From the NCBI GenBank assembly GCA_001005265.1, contig CP011392.1, positions 744,001-808,000 of the forward strand: 64,000 nucleotides of DNA, written 5' to 3'. The stretch's first letter is position 1, and each line of letters opens with the position of its first letter. The position numbers and the translations under genes were made by a program. The notes beneath the pieces are model-generated. The model ran no database searches, was not told the origin of the DNA, and saw nothing but the letters and a program-made list of their open reading frames with translations. Positions 1 through 11,421 of this stretch are shown piece by piece. The stretch comes from Dehalogenimonas sp. WBC-2 (GTDB taxonomy: Bacteria; Chloroflexota; Dehalococcoidia; Dehalococcoidales; Dehalococcoidaceae).

Positions 1-1179
1 CAGCAGGTCAATGAATAGCCGGTCTTCACTATTCCAGGTAGCCATGGCATTACGCTGTACCAGTTTATAAGCGCCCTGGCGGGAAAGTCCTTTGTCAATA
101 AGAGCTAGTAGTACGCGCTGAGAGAATAACAGGCCACGGGTAATTTCCATATTTTTACGCATGCGTTGCGGGAAGACGGTCATTCCTTTAATGACTGAGG
201 TAAAGATATTCATGGCGTAATCCAGTACCAGGCAGGCGTCGGGTAAAATGACACGCTCTGTAGAAGAATGAGATATATCCCGCTCATGCCAAAGGGCGAT
301 ATTCTCAAGAGAGGTTACGGCATAGCCCCGCAGCAGGCGAGAGATACCGCTGACGCGTTCACATAACTCTGGGTTACGTTTGTGGGGCATGGCAGAACTG
401 CCTGTCTGTCCGGTTCCAAATGGTTCTTCAGCCTCACGGAACTCGGTCTTTTGTAGCGCCCGTATTTCGGTGGAAAATTTTTCCAAAGAGCCGCCGATAA
501 TGGCCAGTGTTGTCATAAAGTGGGCATGCCGGTCTCGCTGGATGACCTGATTTGATATCGGTGAAGCGGTGATACCAAGCTTGGCGCAGGCAAATTCTTC
601 AACCTCAGGCGGTACCGTGGCGTAAGTGCCCACCACACCGCTCATTTTACCCACCGCAATACCCCTGACAGCGTCTGCCAAACGTTGACGGTTGCGCTGC
701 ATCTCTTCCATCCACAGCGCCAATTTCAGGCCAAAGGTTATTGGTTCGGCGTGTACACCGTGAGTCCGCCCGACCATAACAGTGTATTTGTGTTCAATAG
801 CTCGTTTACCCAGGGCCGTGATAAGTTCTTTGATGTCGTCAGCCAGAATTTTGGAAGCTTCTAATAGCTGCAAACTGGTGGCGGTATCCATAATATCAGA
901 AGAAGTAAGTCCCAGATGGATAAAACGGGACTCTTCACCAACACTGTCCGCCACCGAACCGAGAAATGCCGTCATATCGTGGTGCGTTTCTTGTAGAAGC
1001 TCCTCCATGCGCTTGATGTTGAGGCGTGCCATCTTAATTTTGGGCAAAGCTTCACGGGGAATGACACCCTGTTTAACCCAGGCTTCACAAACAGCTATCT
1101 CAATATCCAGCCATTTGGCGAATTTATTCTCGTCACTCCAGACCTTTTTCATCTGGGGACGACTATAACGTTCAATCAT
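1..1179 (-). CDS. purB: Adenylosuccinate lyase, C-terminus cut by window edge
   Basis: Cytosolic lyase of purine synthesis that releases fumarate from SAICAR and from adenylosuccinate. Translation from the ATG at 1179 gives MIERYSRPQMKKVWSDENKF, and the fumarase/lyase signature SSAMPHKRNP lies about two thirds along. The TSSD and GRTHG active-site stretches are also present. About 393 codons are inside the window; the family is usually about 430 residues, so roughly 40 C-terminal residues are missing. It starts 3 bp after purE ends and is the last visible gene of the guaA-purD-purE-purB operon. The assignment is secure; only the end is unseen. Confidence 0.95.
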   Translation of the reverse strand, partial: MIERYSRPQMKKVWSDENKFAKWLDIEIAVCEAWVKQGVIPREALPKIKMARLNIKRMEELLQETHHDMTAFLGSVADSVGEESRFIHLGLTSSDIMDTATSLQLLEASKILADDIKELITALGKRAIEHKYTVMVGRTHGVHAEPITFGLKLALWMEEMQRNRQRLADAVRGIAVGKMSGVVGTYATVPPEVEEFACAKLGITASPISNQVIQRDRHAHFMTTLAIIGGSLEKFSTEIRALQKTEFREAEEPFGTGQTGSSAMPHKRNPELCERVSGISRLLRGYAVTSLENIALWHERDISHSSTERVILPDACLVLDYAMNIFTSVIKGMTVFPQRMRKNMEITRGLLFSQRVLLALIDKGLSRQGAYKLVQRNAMATWNSEDRLFIDLL

Positions 1180-1182
1180 AAC

Positions 1183-1641
1183 CTAATGTCCTTTTAATTC
1201 GTTGCGGTAGTCTTCATACGTTCTGGCAATTTCCGGATACTTCAGCCCCAGCATCTGTGCCGCAAGATAAGCGGCATTCTTGGCACCGGCAACACCTATG
1301 GCTACGGTGGCTACCGGAATGCCGGCGGGCATTTGGACAATGGCATACAGGGAATCGACACCTTTAAGCTCACTTGAGGCAATGGGTACCCCGATAACTG
1401 GTATAGTCGTCCATGAAGCGATGACGCCGGGGAGATGGGCCGCAGCGCCAGCGCCAGCAATGATAACTTCTACCCCTGATTCCCTGGCGTTCTTACAGAA
1501 AGTCTGGACTTTCTCTGGTTGGCGGTGAGCCGACATAACCAGCACTTCCGGTTCAATTCCCATTTTCTCAAGGGCATCAGCAGTGTTTTGCATAACATCC
1601 ATGTCAGATTTAGAACCCATAATGACGGCGACTTTAGGCAT
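1183..1641 (-). CDS. purE: 5-(carboxyamino)imidazole ribonucleotide mutase (PurE)
   Basis: Converts N5-CAIR to CAIR in de novo purine synthesis. The 152-residue product has the class I PurE pattern: MGSKSDMDVM for phosphate binding at the N-terminus, SAHRQP around residue 40, then GAGAAAHLPGV and PIASSELKGVDSL. An in-frame ATG lies 6 bp upstream (1647), but the GGAGG box is only 2 nt from it and 8 nt from the ATG at 1641, so I prefer 1641. It sits between purD and purB with very short gaps, as expected for one transcript. No separate PurK is in the window. Confidence 0.95.
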   Translation of the reverse strand: MPKVAVIMGSKSDMDVMQNTADALEKMGIEPEVLVMSAHRQPEKVQTFCKNARESGVEVIIAGAGAAAHLPGVIASWTTIPVIGVPIASSELKGVDSLYAIVQMPAGIPVATVAIGVAGAKNAAYLAAQMLGLKYPEIARTYEDYRNELKGH

Positions 1642-1661
1642 ATTCATAACCTCCGAAAGGT

Positions 1662-2930
1662 TTATTGCTCCTCAGTGAATAGCGCAATATCGCGGCGATA
1701 GTGGGCGCCGTTAAAAGAGATGCAGTTGATATTCTCATACACTTTACGACGGGCTTCATCGAGTGAGTGGCCGCAGCCGGTAATTGACAGCACGCGGCCT
1801 CCGGTAGTAACCACCCGTCCGTTATGGGAAATTTTAGTGCCGGCGTGGAAAACGGTTGCCTCCGGATTAATGTCAGCCAACCCGCTTATTGTGACGCCTT
1901 TCTTATACTCTTCCGGGTAGCCGCCGGACGCCATAACTACAGCAACACAATTAGTGTCTGCCCATTCAATGTTTATCTTATCCAGTGAACCATCAATTAC
2001 ATGGAGCATAATATCCACCAGGTCTGTTTTCAAACGCGGTATGATGACCTGTGTCTCCGGGTCACCAAATCTGGCGTTAAACTCAAGAACCCTGGGACCA
2101 GAATCGGTCAGCATCAGACCGGCATATATGACCCCACGGTAGGTGATACCTTCATCGGCGAGTGCCCTGACTATAGGATACATCACTGTAGCATTCAATT
2201 GAGCTGCCATGTGTGGCGTGAAAAACGGCGGTGGACAGTATGCGCCCATGCCGCCGGTGTTGGGACCGTTATTTCCATCAAATACACGCTTGTAATCACA
2301 AGCCGGAGGCATCGGCAGTATAGTATTACCGTCGGTAAAGGCCAGATAACTCATCTCCTGCCCAACGAGACACTCTTCAATTACCACCGATGCACCGGCA
2401 CTGCCAAATACCCGTGATTCCATTATCCTGGAAAGCGCCGACTCAGCCTCAATCATGGTGGTACAGATACTAACGCCCTTGCCGGCGGCCAACCCGTCGG
2501 CTTTGATTACCAAAGGCAGACTTTGTTTTTGCAAGTACGCTTTTGCCTCTGGATAGCTGGTGAAAGACCGCCCCTGGGCACAGGGGATGGCATATTTTTC
2601 CATAAGGTGACGGGCAAAGGACTTTGAGGCTTCCAGTTGCGCTGCTGCCCGTGACGGACCGAATACTGGAATACATCGAGATTGGAATTCATCCACGATA
2701 CCGGCAGCCAGAGGTGCCTCAGGGCCGACCACCACCAGATCAATACCATTGGATTCCACGGCGGCCAGTAATCTGGGAAAATCAGTCGGTTCTATATCCA
2801 GATTATGGGCTATCTCAGCCGTACCGCCGTTGCCCGGTGCCACAAAAACAGCCTCCACCTTAGGGCTGCTCATGAGTTTCCAGACAAGGGCGTGCTCCCG
2901 CCCGCCGCCGCCGACAACCAGTATCTTCAG
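1662..2930 (-). CDS. purD: Phosphoribosylamine-glycine ligase (GARS), CTG start
   Basis: ATP-grasp ligase joining glycine to phosphoribosylamine to form GAR. The homologous N-terminus KILVVGGGGREHALVWKL begins directly after a CTG codon at 2928-2930. A GGAG box lies 6 nt before that codon, and there is no ATG, GTG or TTG in register there. From this CTG the protein is 422 residues, the normal PurD length. Starting at the in-frame codon at 3062 would add 44 unrelated residues that only re-read the end of the neighbouring gene. GGMGAYCPPPFF and LEFNARFGDPETQ are the ATP-grasp signatures. It is co-transcribed with guaA upstream and purE downstream. Confidence 0.93.
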   Translation of the reverse strand: MKILVVGGGGREHALVWKLMSSPKVEAVFVAPGNGGTAEIAHNLDIEPTDFPRLLAAVESNGIDLVVVGPEAPLAAGIVDEFQSRCIPVFGPSRAAAQLEASKSFARHLMEKYAIPCAQGRSFTSYPEAKAYLQKQSLPLVIKADGLAAGKGVSICTTMIEAESALSRIMESRVFGSAGASVVIEECLVGQEMSYLAFTDGNTILPMPPACDYKRVFDGNNGPNTGGMGAYCPPPFFTPHMAAQLNATVMYPIVRALADEGITYRGVIYAGLMLTDSGPRVLEFNARFGDPETQVIIPRLKTDLVDIMLHVIDGSLDKINIEWADTNCVAVVMASGGYPEEYKKGVTISGLADINPEATVFHAGTKISHNGRVVTTGGRVLSITGCGHSLDEARRKVYENINCISFNGAHYRRDIALFTEEQ

Positions 2931-2961
2931 CGCAATCTCCTGTATAGTAAAATTGAAAAGA

Positions 2962-3534
2962 CTATCGTCCGGACATCCGGCTTTTAGGTTTATAGGTAAC
3001 TGTCCTGGGGCGCCATTTGTCTTGTTGAACAAATTGTTCTGCGCGGTCAAGAAGCTGGTCAATATCTGCGTCTGTGAGTTTAAAGTTCTTCATGAGTTTT
3101 TGCTCTTCATCCTCAGCTTCCGCACGTGAGTCTTCACTCTTCGTCTGAAGTTCCTTAACCTTGGTCATATCGGCAACCTCGTTGGCTGCCTTGGCGGCTA
3201 TGGCATCCGCTTGAGCGGCGGCCCAGGCCAGATAATCATTGTAGGCAGCATGCCAGGCAAAAAACAACGAAGTAGCTTTGTCCGGTACAGAGGTTATGGC
3301 GTCCTTGCGACGCATCAATTCCGCAGCTGATTGCGCCAGCCGGTTGGCGGCACCAAGAAGCTGCACCAGCGCCTCAACGTCTTTGGAAGACTGTGGATTA
3401 TAAGTTTCAAGCGCCTGAGTATATAACTCAGCTTCTTTCTGCTGGAAGGTCTTTAATTTCCACTCTTCACCGATATAGTCCAAATAGCTTAATAGTTCAT
3501 CGCCTTCTATCTTTTTTTTACTAAACAGACCCAT
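2962..3534 (-). CDS. Uncharacterised helical, charged protein in the purine operon
   Basis: I do not recognise a family. The product is 190 residues, begins MGLFSKKK, has no signal peptide or membrane segment, and is rich in Ala, Glu, Lys and Gln. Residues about 125-175 look like coiled coil or long helices (NEVADMTKVKELQTKSEDSRAE read in part), and the C-terminus is basic. ATG at 3534 follows AGGAG with a good spacing, so it is a translated gene. It lies between guaA and purD with short gaps, so it is probably co-transcribed, but position alone does not prove a role in purine synthesis. Likely a lineage-specific cytosolic protein. Confidence 0.7.
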   Translation of the reverse strand: MGLFSKKKIEGDELLSYLDYIGEEWKLKTFQQKEAELYTQALETYNPQSSKDVEALVQLLGAANRLAQSAAELMRRKDAITSVPDKATSLFFAWHAAYNDYLAWAAAQADAIAAKAANEVADMTKVKELQTKSEDSRAEAEDEEQKLMKNFKLTDADIDQLLDRAEQFVQQDKWRPRTVTYKPKSRMSGR

Positions 3535-3553
3535 ATCTTACTCCTGGCTACGG

Positions 3554-5233
3554 TTATTCCCATTCTATAGTGCCGGGCGGTTTGGAAGTTATATCATACA
3601 CTACCCGATTAACACCTGGCACTTCATTTACGATCCGATTTGATATTCGGGCCAGCAGGTCATAAGGCAGACGAGCCCAGTCTGCAGTCATGGCATCATC
3701 ACTGGTGACGGCACGGATTGCCACAAGATGGCCGTAGGTACGGAAGTCTCCCATGACACCGACACTTCTGACATCGGTTATAATGGCGAAACTTTGCCAT
3801 ACCTGCCGGTACAGGCCGGCTTTCTTGATTTCATGCATTACAATCCAATCGGAAGCGCGCAGCATCTCCAGCTTTTCTCGTGTTACTTCACCGATAACCC
3901 GAATCGCCAGGCCGGGTCCCGGGAACGGCTGGCGCCAAACCATTTCTTCAGGCAGTCCAAGCTCCATGCCTACCTGACGTACTTCATCTTTAAAGAGGTA
4001 GCGCACTGGCTCCAAAAGCTTCAATGACATATTGTCCGGCAAACCGCCAACATTGTGATGACTTTTTATTTTAGCTGAGGCAGTACCAACTGAAGATATA
4101 CTCTCGATAACGTCAGGATAGAGCGTGCCCTGGGCCAGGAAATCCACTTGGCCCAGCTTGAGAGCCTCTTCTTCAAAAACACGTATAAACTCAACACCGA
4201 TTGCCTTGCGTTTTAATTCCGGGTCGGTAACTCCGGCCAATCTTTCAAGAAAACGATCAGTGGCTTCAACAAAAACGATATTCATTCCCAGATTCTGTTT
4301 GAATACCTTGAGGGTCCGTTCAGCTTCTTCACGGCGCAGCAAGCCGTTATTGACGAAGATGCAGGTCAGTTGGTCGCCAATGGCCCGATGGATAAGTGTT
4401 GCCACAATCGATGAGTCCACACCCCCGGAAAGCGCGGCGATGACTTTGCCGTCACCGACTTGCTCTTTTATCTTGGCGATGCTTTCAGAGACAAAATGAC
4501 CCGGAGTCCAGCTAGGCTGACAACCGCAAATATTGAAAACAAAATTTTGTAGTAGTTTTTTACCATAAGGGGTATGTGCTACTTCAGGATGGAACTGCAG
4601 ACCATAGATATTATCATCATTACCCATTACTGCAAGGGGAGAGTTTTCGGTGTAAGCCAGTGATCTAAAACCCGGCGGTAGCTTTTCCACCCGGTCTCCG
4701 TGACTCATCCAGGCGGCTGAAGCCTCCGGTAGATCTTTAAAAAGAGGGGATTCAATTTCACTCAAATGCATTATTGCGTGTCCGTATTCACGGGCTTGAC
4801 CCTGAGCCACGATGCCGCCAAGTTGTTGAGTGATAAGTTGCATACCATAACAGACGCCGAGTATCGGAAGATTGCGTTCGTAAATATAGGCCGGGGCCAT
4901 TGGCGCTCCCGGGGCGTAAACAGACGCCGGGCCGCCTGACAGAATAATGCCTTTAGGATTTAAATGGGCAATTTTATCCCAGGGAGTGTCATGAGGCACC
5001 AGTTCACAATAAACATTAATTTCACGAATGCGTCTGGCGATAAGCAAACTGTATTGTGACCCGAAGTCAAATATGACAATTGATTCGCGTAAAGCACCGG
5101 AAACAGCTTCATCCGTAGCTAGGGTGGTTGAGGCTTGTTTGGCAATTTCCAGATAGGTAGCTACCTCTATGTCGCCGGACGTGGTGACGCGATGTGTTTC
5201 CGAAGATGCTGAGGCGTCTTTATTTTCTGTCAT
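3554..5233 (-). CDS. guaA: GMP synthase, glutamine-hydrolysing
   Basis: Converts XMP to GMP using glutamine. An N-terminal class I amidotransferase domain (nucleophile in LGVCYGMQL, His in FHPEV) is followed by the PP-loop ATP pyrophosphatase domain (ALSGGVDSS) and the C-terminal dimerisation domain ending PPGTIEWE. From ATG 5233 the protein is about 559 residues, longer than the usual 510-525. The first 50 residues or so, before [12 protein letters not shown], are an extra Ser/Thr-rich segment. A promoter just upstream makes a very short or absent 5' leader likely. First gene of the minus-strand purine operon. Confidence 0.95.
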   Translation of the reverse strand: MTENKDASASSETHRVTTSGDIEVATYLEIAKQASTTLATDEAVSGALRESIVIFDFGSQYSLLIARRIREINVYCELVPHDTPWDKIAHLNPKGIILSGGPASVYAPGAPMAPAYIYERNLPILGVCYGMQLITQQLGGIVAQGQAREYGHAIMHLSEIESPLFKDLPEASAAWMSHGDRVEKLPPGFRSLAYTENSPLAVMGNDDNIYGLQFHPEVAHTPYGKKLLQNFVFNICGCQPSWTPGHFVSESIAKIKEQVGDGKVIAALSGGVDSSIVATLIHRAIGDQLTCIFVNNGLLRREEAERTLKVFKQNLGMNIVFVEATDRFLERLAGVTDPELKRKAIGVEFIRVFEEEALKLGQVDFLAQGTLYPDVIESISSVGTASAKIKSHHNVGGLPDNMSLKLLEPVRYLFKDEVRQVGMELGLPEEMVWRQPFPGPGLAIRVIGEVTREKLEMLRASDWIVMHEIKKAGLYRQVWQSFAIITDVRSVGVMGDFRTYGHLVAIRAVTSDDAMTADWARLPYDLLARISNRIVNEVPGVNRVVYDITSKPPGTIEWE

Positions 5234-5239
5234 GTTGAT

Positions 5240-5276
5240 AGTATAAAAGATTATCATCCTGTTATACTAGCGTCAA
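5240..5276 (-). promoter_or_regulatory. guaA operon promoter
   Basis: On the minus strand TTGACG (5276-5271), a 17-bp spacer and TAATCT (5253-5248) make a good sigma-70-type pair. A second -10-like TATACT (5245-5240) is 6 nt from the guaA ATG. Transcripts would start 0-8 nt before the start codon, so guaA is leaderless or nearly so. The sua5 promoter faces the other way and overlaps this interval. Confidence 0.6.
5261..5268 (+). promoter_or_regulatory. Extended -10 element for sua5-rpiB
   Basis: TGTTATACT ends at 5268 and fits an extended -10 (TGnTATAAT type). A transcript would begin near 5275, about 29 nt before the sua5 start. No convincing -35 hexamer accompanies it. It overlaps the divergent guaA promoter, so the two may compete. 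Confidence 0.45.
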
Positions 5277-5303
5277 GAATATACGAATGGGTTGACATAA
5301 GCA

Positions 5304-5924
5304 TTGGATTTAGTCAATAGCCCACATTACACCAGTCATGAATTAACTCTTGCTATTGAGACTTTAAAAAACGGCGGTGTGGTGGCGCTACCCACCGATA
5401 CCGTTTATTGCCTGGCGGCAGCTCTGGATCACCCCAAGGCTATCAGCCGGATATTTGATATCAAAGGGCGGCAAACCATAATAGCATTACCGGTACTGGT
5501 GTCTGATGCTGATCAATTGCGCCAGGTGGCTGAAACACCGCCGCTGGCTGAACTTCTAATGCAGCGCTTTATGCCCGGCGGACTCACTATGATATTGAAA
5601 CGGAAAGGAATAGTGCCGGACATTGTCACCGGCGGACGTGACACCGTGGCGGTGCGGATCCCGAACCACGCTCTGACACTGCACATTATCAGAGCCACTG
5701 GCATGCCTTTGACCGGCACCAGCGCCAATCTGAGTGGGCACGGCAGTGTCGATAACGCCCGGGATGTGCTGACTCAGCTCGGGAGCAAGGTGGACATGAT
5801 TCTTAATGGCGGACGCTGTCCCGGTGGCAGAGAATCCACCATTGTTGACCTGACAACACCTTTCCCAACCATTGTTCGTGACGGAGCAGTACCCAGAGCA
5901 GACCTTGAAGCCTATTATATTTAA
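5304..5924 (+). CDS. Sua5/YciO/YrdC L-threonylcarbamoyladenylate synthase
   Basis: Makes threonylcarbamoyl-AMP from Thr, bicarbonate and ATP for the t6A modification of ANN-decoding tRNAs. The 206-residue protein has the YrdC fold signatures: GGVVALPTDTVYCLA near residue 25, the KGR motif (DIKGRQ), and PLTGTSANLSGH around residue 140, then GGRCPGGRESTIVD. It is the short TsaC/YrdC-like form without a separate Sua5 C-terminal domain. The only suitable start is TTG at 5304; no clear Shine-Dalgarno precedes it. rpiB follows after 13 bp and is probably co-transcribed. Confidence 0.88.
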   Translation: MDLVNSPHYTSHELTLAIETLKNGGVVALPTDTVYCLAAALDHPKAISRIFDIKGRQTIIALPVLVSDADQLRQVAETPPLAELLMQRFMPGGLTMILKRKGIVPDIVTGGRDTVAVRIPNHALTLHIIRATGMPLTGTSANLSGHGSVDNARDVLTQLGSKVDMILNGGRCPGGRESTIVDLTTPFPTIVRDGAVPRADLEAYYI

Positions 5925-5937
5925 GTAGAGGATTTAG

Positions 5938-6372
5938 ATGAAGATTGCTTTAGGTAATGACCATAGAGGATATACTTTGAAGCTAAAAATAGCTGAATGG
6001 TTGAAAGATAACGGACACCAGATTGTTGACCTTGGCACTGACGGTCTGGAACCAGCAGATTATCCAGATTATGCCCTTGCGGTAGCTAATTTAGTAGCCG
6101 TCGAGCAAGCTGAAAGAGGTATTCTTATCTGTGGCACCGGTATTGGCATGAGCATGGCGGCTAACAAATTTAAAGGTATCCGGGCGGCGCTTTGTTATAA
6201 ACCTGAATTTGCTATCCTAACCCGCAAACACAATGATGCCAATATCCTGTGCCTGGGCGAAATAAACGGCGATGAATTGAATTTAGATGTACTGAAGGTG
6301 TTTGTTAATACAGAATTTGAAGGCGGCCGACATCAGCGCCGGGTAGACAAAATAGCAGATTGTGGTTGCTGA
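5938..6372 (+). CDS. rpiB: Ribose-5-phosphate isomerase B
   Basis: Interconverts ribose-5-phosphate and ribulose-5-phosphate in the pentose phosphate pathway. The 144-residue protein opens MKIALGNDHRGYTLK (phosphate-binding Asp-His pair) and has ICGTGIGMSMAANK, where the Cys is the catalytic base of RpiB, and TRKHNDANILCLG. Length is typical. ATG 5938 follows an AGAGGA box. It lies 13 bp after the sua5-like gene. The downstream 73 bp leads to the ilv leader. Confidence 0.95.
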   Translation: MKIALGNDHRGYTLKLKIAEWLKDNGHQIVDLGTDGLEPADYPDYALAVANLVAVEQAERGILICGTGIGMSMAANKFKGIRAALCYKPEFAILTRKHNDANILCLGEINGDELNLDVLKVFVNTEFEGGRHQRRVDKIADCGC

Positions 6373-6445
6373 CTAACTGGCATTTTAACTGCTCCAGAGA
6401 TTCAGGACAATCGTAATTTCTTGATAAATTATATCCCCTGTGTTA

Positions 6446-6493
6446 ATGTTAGGCACACTTGTCATCATCCGTCCCTTTGAGGACGGATTTTAG
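6446..6493 (+). CDS. Putative ilv leader peptide (attenuator)
   Basis: A 15-codon reading frame, [15 protein letters not shown], ends at TAG 6491-6493, 14 bp before ilvD. It has Leu-Val-Ile-Ile in a row (codons at 6458-6469), exactly the end products of the genes that follow. The Ile codons run into the 5' arm of a stable hairpin (6467-6488). This is the standard layout of ribosome-mediated attenuation for ilv operons: a ribosome waiting for charged tRNA-Leu/Val/Ile would block the hairpin. A TATAT -10-like stretch at 6429-6434 would give an almost leaderless transcript. The function is inferred from layout. Confidence 0.65.
   Translation: MLGTLVIIRPFEDGF
6467..6488 (+). terminator. Attenuator hairpin upstream of ilvD
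   Basis: ATCCGTCC (6467-6474) pairs perfectly with GGACGGAT (6481-6488) across a 6-nt loop and is followed by TTTTAG. The U-run is short, so terminator strength is uncertain. The hairpin overlaps the Ile codons of the leader peptide, linking translation of the leader to its folding. Confidence 0.6.
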
Positions 6494-6507
6494 TTAGGCG
6501 ATCTAAT

Positions 6508-8175
6508 ATGAGAAGCGACTCCATTAAAATCGGCCCTGAACGCGCACCTCACCGTGCATTACTACGTTCTCTGGGAGTTAGTCCGTCTGATTTCAAAAAA
6601 CCCTTTATCGGTATTGTCAACAGCTTTACCGACGTAGTACCCGGGCACCAGCACCTTCGTGAAATCTCTGAGGCGGTCAAAAGCGGTGTTCGGACGGCTG
6701 GGGGCGTACCTTTTGAGTTCAATACCATTGCGGTTTGTGATGGCCTGGCCATGAATCACACTGGCATGAAGTACAGCCTGGCATCGCGTGAACTCATTGC
6801 CGATACAGTAGAAATTATGGCTCAGGCTCATGCCTTTGACGGCCTGGTTTTTATCCCAAATTGTGACAAGGTCATTCCCGGCATGTTAATGGCGGCTGTC
6901 CGGTTGAATATCCCGGCAGTATTCATTAGCGGTGGCCCGATGCTGGCTGGGCGTATCAACCAAGACGGTGAGATCAGAAAAGTTGACCTGAGTTCCGTCT
7001 TTGAAGCGGTGGGGAAGTTCGTCAAGGGTGACATAAATGAGACTAATTTAGAAGAAATTGAAGCTGCAGCTTGTCCCGGCTGCGGCTCCTGCTCTGGATT
7101 GTTCACCGCCAATACCATGAACTGCCTGACCGAAGCACTGGGAATGGGACTTCCCGGCAACGGCACAATTCCAGCGGTGGACCGCCGCCGTTATCAACTG
7201 GCACATCAAGCTGGAGAGACGGTGCTGCGCCTTATAAAGGAAGATTTGAGACCGCGGCAAATAATCACCCAGAGGGCTATCGACAACGCTTTTGTCGTTG
7301 ACGTGGCCCTTGGCGGGAGCAGTAATTCAGTGCTCCACCTGACAGCAATAGCTCATGAGGCAGGAATAAGATACCCACTTAGCCGGATCAATGAGATCAG
7401 CGATAAAACACCATGCTTGTGTCGCATCCGGCCAGCTGGTGAGCATCATATTGAAGACCTTGACCTGGCCGGTGGTATTCCGGCAGTCATGCGTGAACTG
7501 AAAGACCACCTTTCCCTAGATTGCCGAACTGTTTATGGCGGAATCATCGCTGATATGATCCAAGTGGCGCCTCATGCCGATGGCAATGTCATCAGGCTTA
7601 TAGATAAGCCTCATTCCGCCAAAGGTGGAATTGCCATTCTCTTCGGTAATTTAGCGCCTGAAGGAGCGGTGGTAAAACGATCCGCCGTCGCCCCGGAGAT
7701 GATGGTGCATTCTGGCCCGGCCAGGGTTTTTAACTCTGAGGAAGCAGCCACTGAAGGTATCAAGACCAACCAGGTTGAATCCGGAGACGTTATTATTATT
7801 AGATATGAAGGTCCCCGTGGTGGTCCTGGTATGAGAGAAATGCTGACACCGACTTCGCTGCTGGCAGGCATGGGACTAGACAAGGAAGTGGCGTTGGTGA
7901 CCGACGGACGTTTCTCCGGTGCCACGCGTGGTGCCGCTATCGGGCATGCTGCGCCGGAAGCAGCACTCGGTGGCCCTATCGCTGCCATTGAAGAAGGTGA
8001 CGTGATTGACATTGATATTCCAAACCACCGGTTAAATGTTCGATTAAGTGACAAAGAGATTAATGATAGATTGGGCAAGTTAACTGTTTTTGAACCGAAG
8101 ATTAAAACCGGCTATCTGAAAAGATATGCCGAACAGGTCTCATCGGCCAGCCTCGGCGCTGTTTTCGCCGATTAG
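6508..8175 (+). CDS. ilvD: Dihydroxyacid dehydratase
   Basis: Fe-S enzyme that dehydrates 2,3-dihydroxy acids to the 2-keto acid precursors of valine and isoleucine. The 555-residue protein has the family Cys motifs: [10 protein letters not shown] near residue 117 and [17 protein letters not shown] near residue 190, plus GRFSGATRG near residue 470. ATG 6508 starts [23 protein letters not shown]. First structural gene after the ilv leader; ilvB follows after 11 bp. The length equals that of typical bacterial IlvD. Confidence 0.96.
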   Translation: MRSDSIKIGPERAPHRALLRSLGVSPSDFKKPFIGIVNSFTDVVPGHQHLREISEAVKSGVRTAGGVPFEFNTIAVCDGLAMNHTGMKYSLASRELIADTVEIMAQAHAFDGLVFIPNCDKVIPGMLMAAVRLNIPAVFISGGPMLAGRINQDGEIRKVDLSSVFEAVGKFVKGDINETNLEEIEAAACPGCGSCSGLFTANTMNCLTEALGMGLPGNGTIPAVDRRRYQLAHQAGETVLRLIKEDLRPRQIITQRAIDNAFVVDVALGGSSNSVLHLTAIAHEAGIRYPLSRINEISDKTPCLCRIRPAGEHHIEDLDLAGGIPAVMRELKDHLSLDCRTVYGGIIADMIQVAPHADGNVIRLIDKPHSAKGGIAILFGNLAPEGAVVKRSAVAPEMMVHSGPARVFNSEEAATEGIKTNQVESGDVIIIRYEGPRGGPGMREMLTPTSLLAGMGLDKEVALVTDGRFSGATRGAAIGHAAPEAALGGPIAAIEEGDVIDIDIPNHRLNVRLSDKEINDRLGKLTVFEPKIKTGYLKRYAEQVSSASLGAVFAD

Positions 8176-8186
8176 GAGCAAATGAT

Positions 8187-9874
8187 ATGAAACAAACCGG
8201 CGCTCAAATACTTTGCGAAAGCCTTTTGAAAGAAGGGGTAGATGTAATTTTTGGTTATCCGGGCGGTCAGGTATTGCCACTGTATCATACGCTTACCCAG
8301 TACCCGGCGTTACGGCATATCCTGGTGCGTCATGAACAGGGAGCAGTACATGCCGCTGATGCTTATTCACGGGTGACCGGGCGTGTTGGTGTTTGTTTAG
8401 CCACATCCGGTCCTGGCGCCACCAATTTGGTGACCGGACTTGCCAATGCCTACATAGACTCAGTGCCCATGGTAGCCATCACCGGGCAGGTTCCGAGTAA
8501 CATGATCGGTCGGGACGCATTTCAAGAAGCCGATATCACAGGTATCACCATCCCCATTACCAAGCACAATTACTTGGTGATGAATGTCAGTGATTTGGCG
8601 CGCACGGTTAAAGAAGCATTTTATATCGCCGGAACCGGCCGTCCCGGCCCGGTGCTAATTGATTTACCGCGGGATATCCAGCAGGAATGCACTGAGTTCC
8701 ATTATCCTGAAAAGGTCAACCTGCCGGGCTACAAACCTACACTTGGCGGTAATCCGCTGCAGATAAAGAAAGCCGCTAAACTGCTGGCTGAAGCTGTAAA
8801 ACCGGTCATCCTTGCCGGACACGGCGTCCGTATTTCTCACGCCTACCGTGAACTCAAACAATTGGCGGAAACGCTGCAGATGCCAGTTGTGACTACGTTA
8901 TTAGGTATATCTGGTTTCCCTGAAAGCCATGAATTGTCTTTCGGTATGTTGGGGATGCATGGCTCGGCTTGCGCCAATCTGGCTGTTACTAACGCCGATC
9001 TCATCATCGCCATAGGCATGCGTTTTGACGACCGTGCCACCGGTAAGCTCAATGCTTTCGCCCCTGAGGCCAGAGTGATCCATATTGATATTGATCCGGC
9101 TGAAGTAGGTAAAAATGTCAAGGTAGAAGTGCCTATTGTTGGTGACGCAAGGACTGTCCTGGTTGAACTCAACAAAGAAATAGCACCCAAGCGCCATGAC
9201 GCCTGGTTAAAACAATTGAACGATTGGAAAATTGAATTTCCATCTGGCTTTGATATCCGGGAATCAAAAGGTATTTTGCCTCAGTATGTCATCCGTAAGA
9301 TATGGGAAGTGACCAAAGGGCAGGCAACAGTGGTTACCGGTGTTGGACAGCACCAGATGTTTGCGGCACAACACTTCTTTTACGACAAACCCAACAGCTT
9401 TATAACCTCAGGTGGTCTGGGCACTATGGGTTTCGAGCTTCCGGCGGCTTTTGGTGCCAAGATCGGCTTGCCGGATGAGACTGTGTGGTGCATTGCCGGC
9501 GACGGCAGCATTCAGATGACCATTCAGGAACTAGGCACTATCCGCCAGGAAAACGCGAATGTAAAAATCGCTATTCTCAATAACGGATTCCTTGGCATGG
9601 TCAGACAATGGCAGGAATTATTCTACGAACACAACTACTCAGCTACGCCGCTTTGGTGCCCGGACTTTATTAAAATCGCCGATGGCTACAGCATCCCGGC
9701 ACGCAATGTAACCTGCAAATCTGACGTAGTGCCAGCCATTGAACAAGCCATGGCGGAACCGGGACCATACATCATCAATTTTGTTGTTGAACCAGAGGAA
9801 AATGTTTATCCCATGGTGCCGCCTGGGGCAGGCATTGACCAGATATTGCATGAACCCCGCAAGGAGGCTTGCTG

Positions 9875-9875
<1 letters not shown>
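8187..9875 (+). CDS. ilvB: Acetolactate synthase, large (catalytic) subunit
   Basis: Thiamine-diphosphate enzyme forming acetolactate or acetohydroxybutyrate from pyruvate. The 562-residue protein has the three TPP-fold modules: VIFGYPGGQVLPLYH with the active-site Glu in RHEQGAVHAA, a central domain, and the C-terminal ThDP/Mg site GDGSIQMTIQELGT followed by NNGFLGMVRQWQELFY. It overlaps the small-subunit gene by one base (TGATG), which suggests translational coupling and equal subunit supply. Confidence 0.96.
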
Positions 9876-11414
<1,539 letters not shown>

Positions 11415-11421
11415 CTAAACT

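Noticed and set aside
782-1168. Plus-strand frames opposite purB, purD and other genes
   Set aside because: All are shadows of well-identified genes on the other strand.
6421-6449. TTGATA-17-TAATGT as ilv promoter
   Set aside because: The spacing is good, but its -10 overlaps the ATG of the leader peptide, which would put the start after it. It would matter only if the leader peptide is not real.
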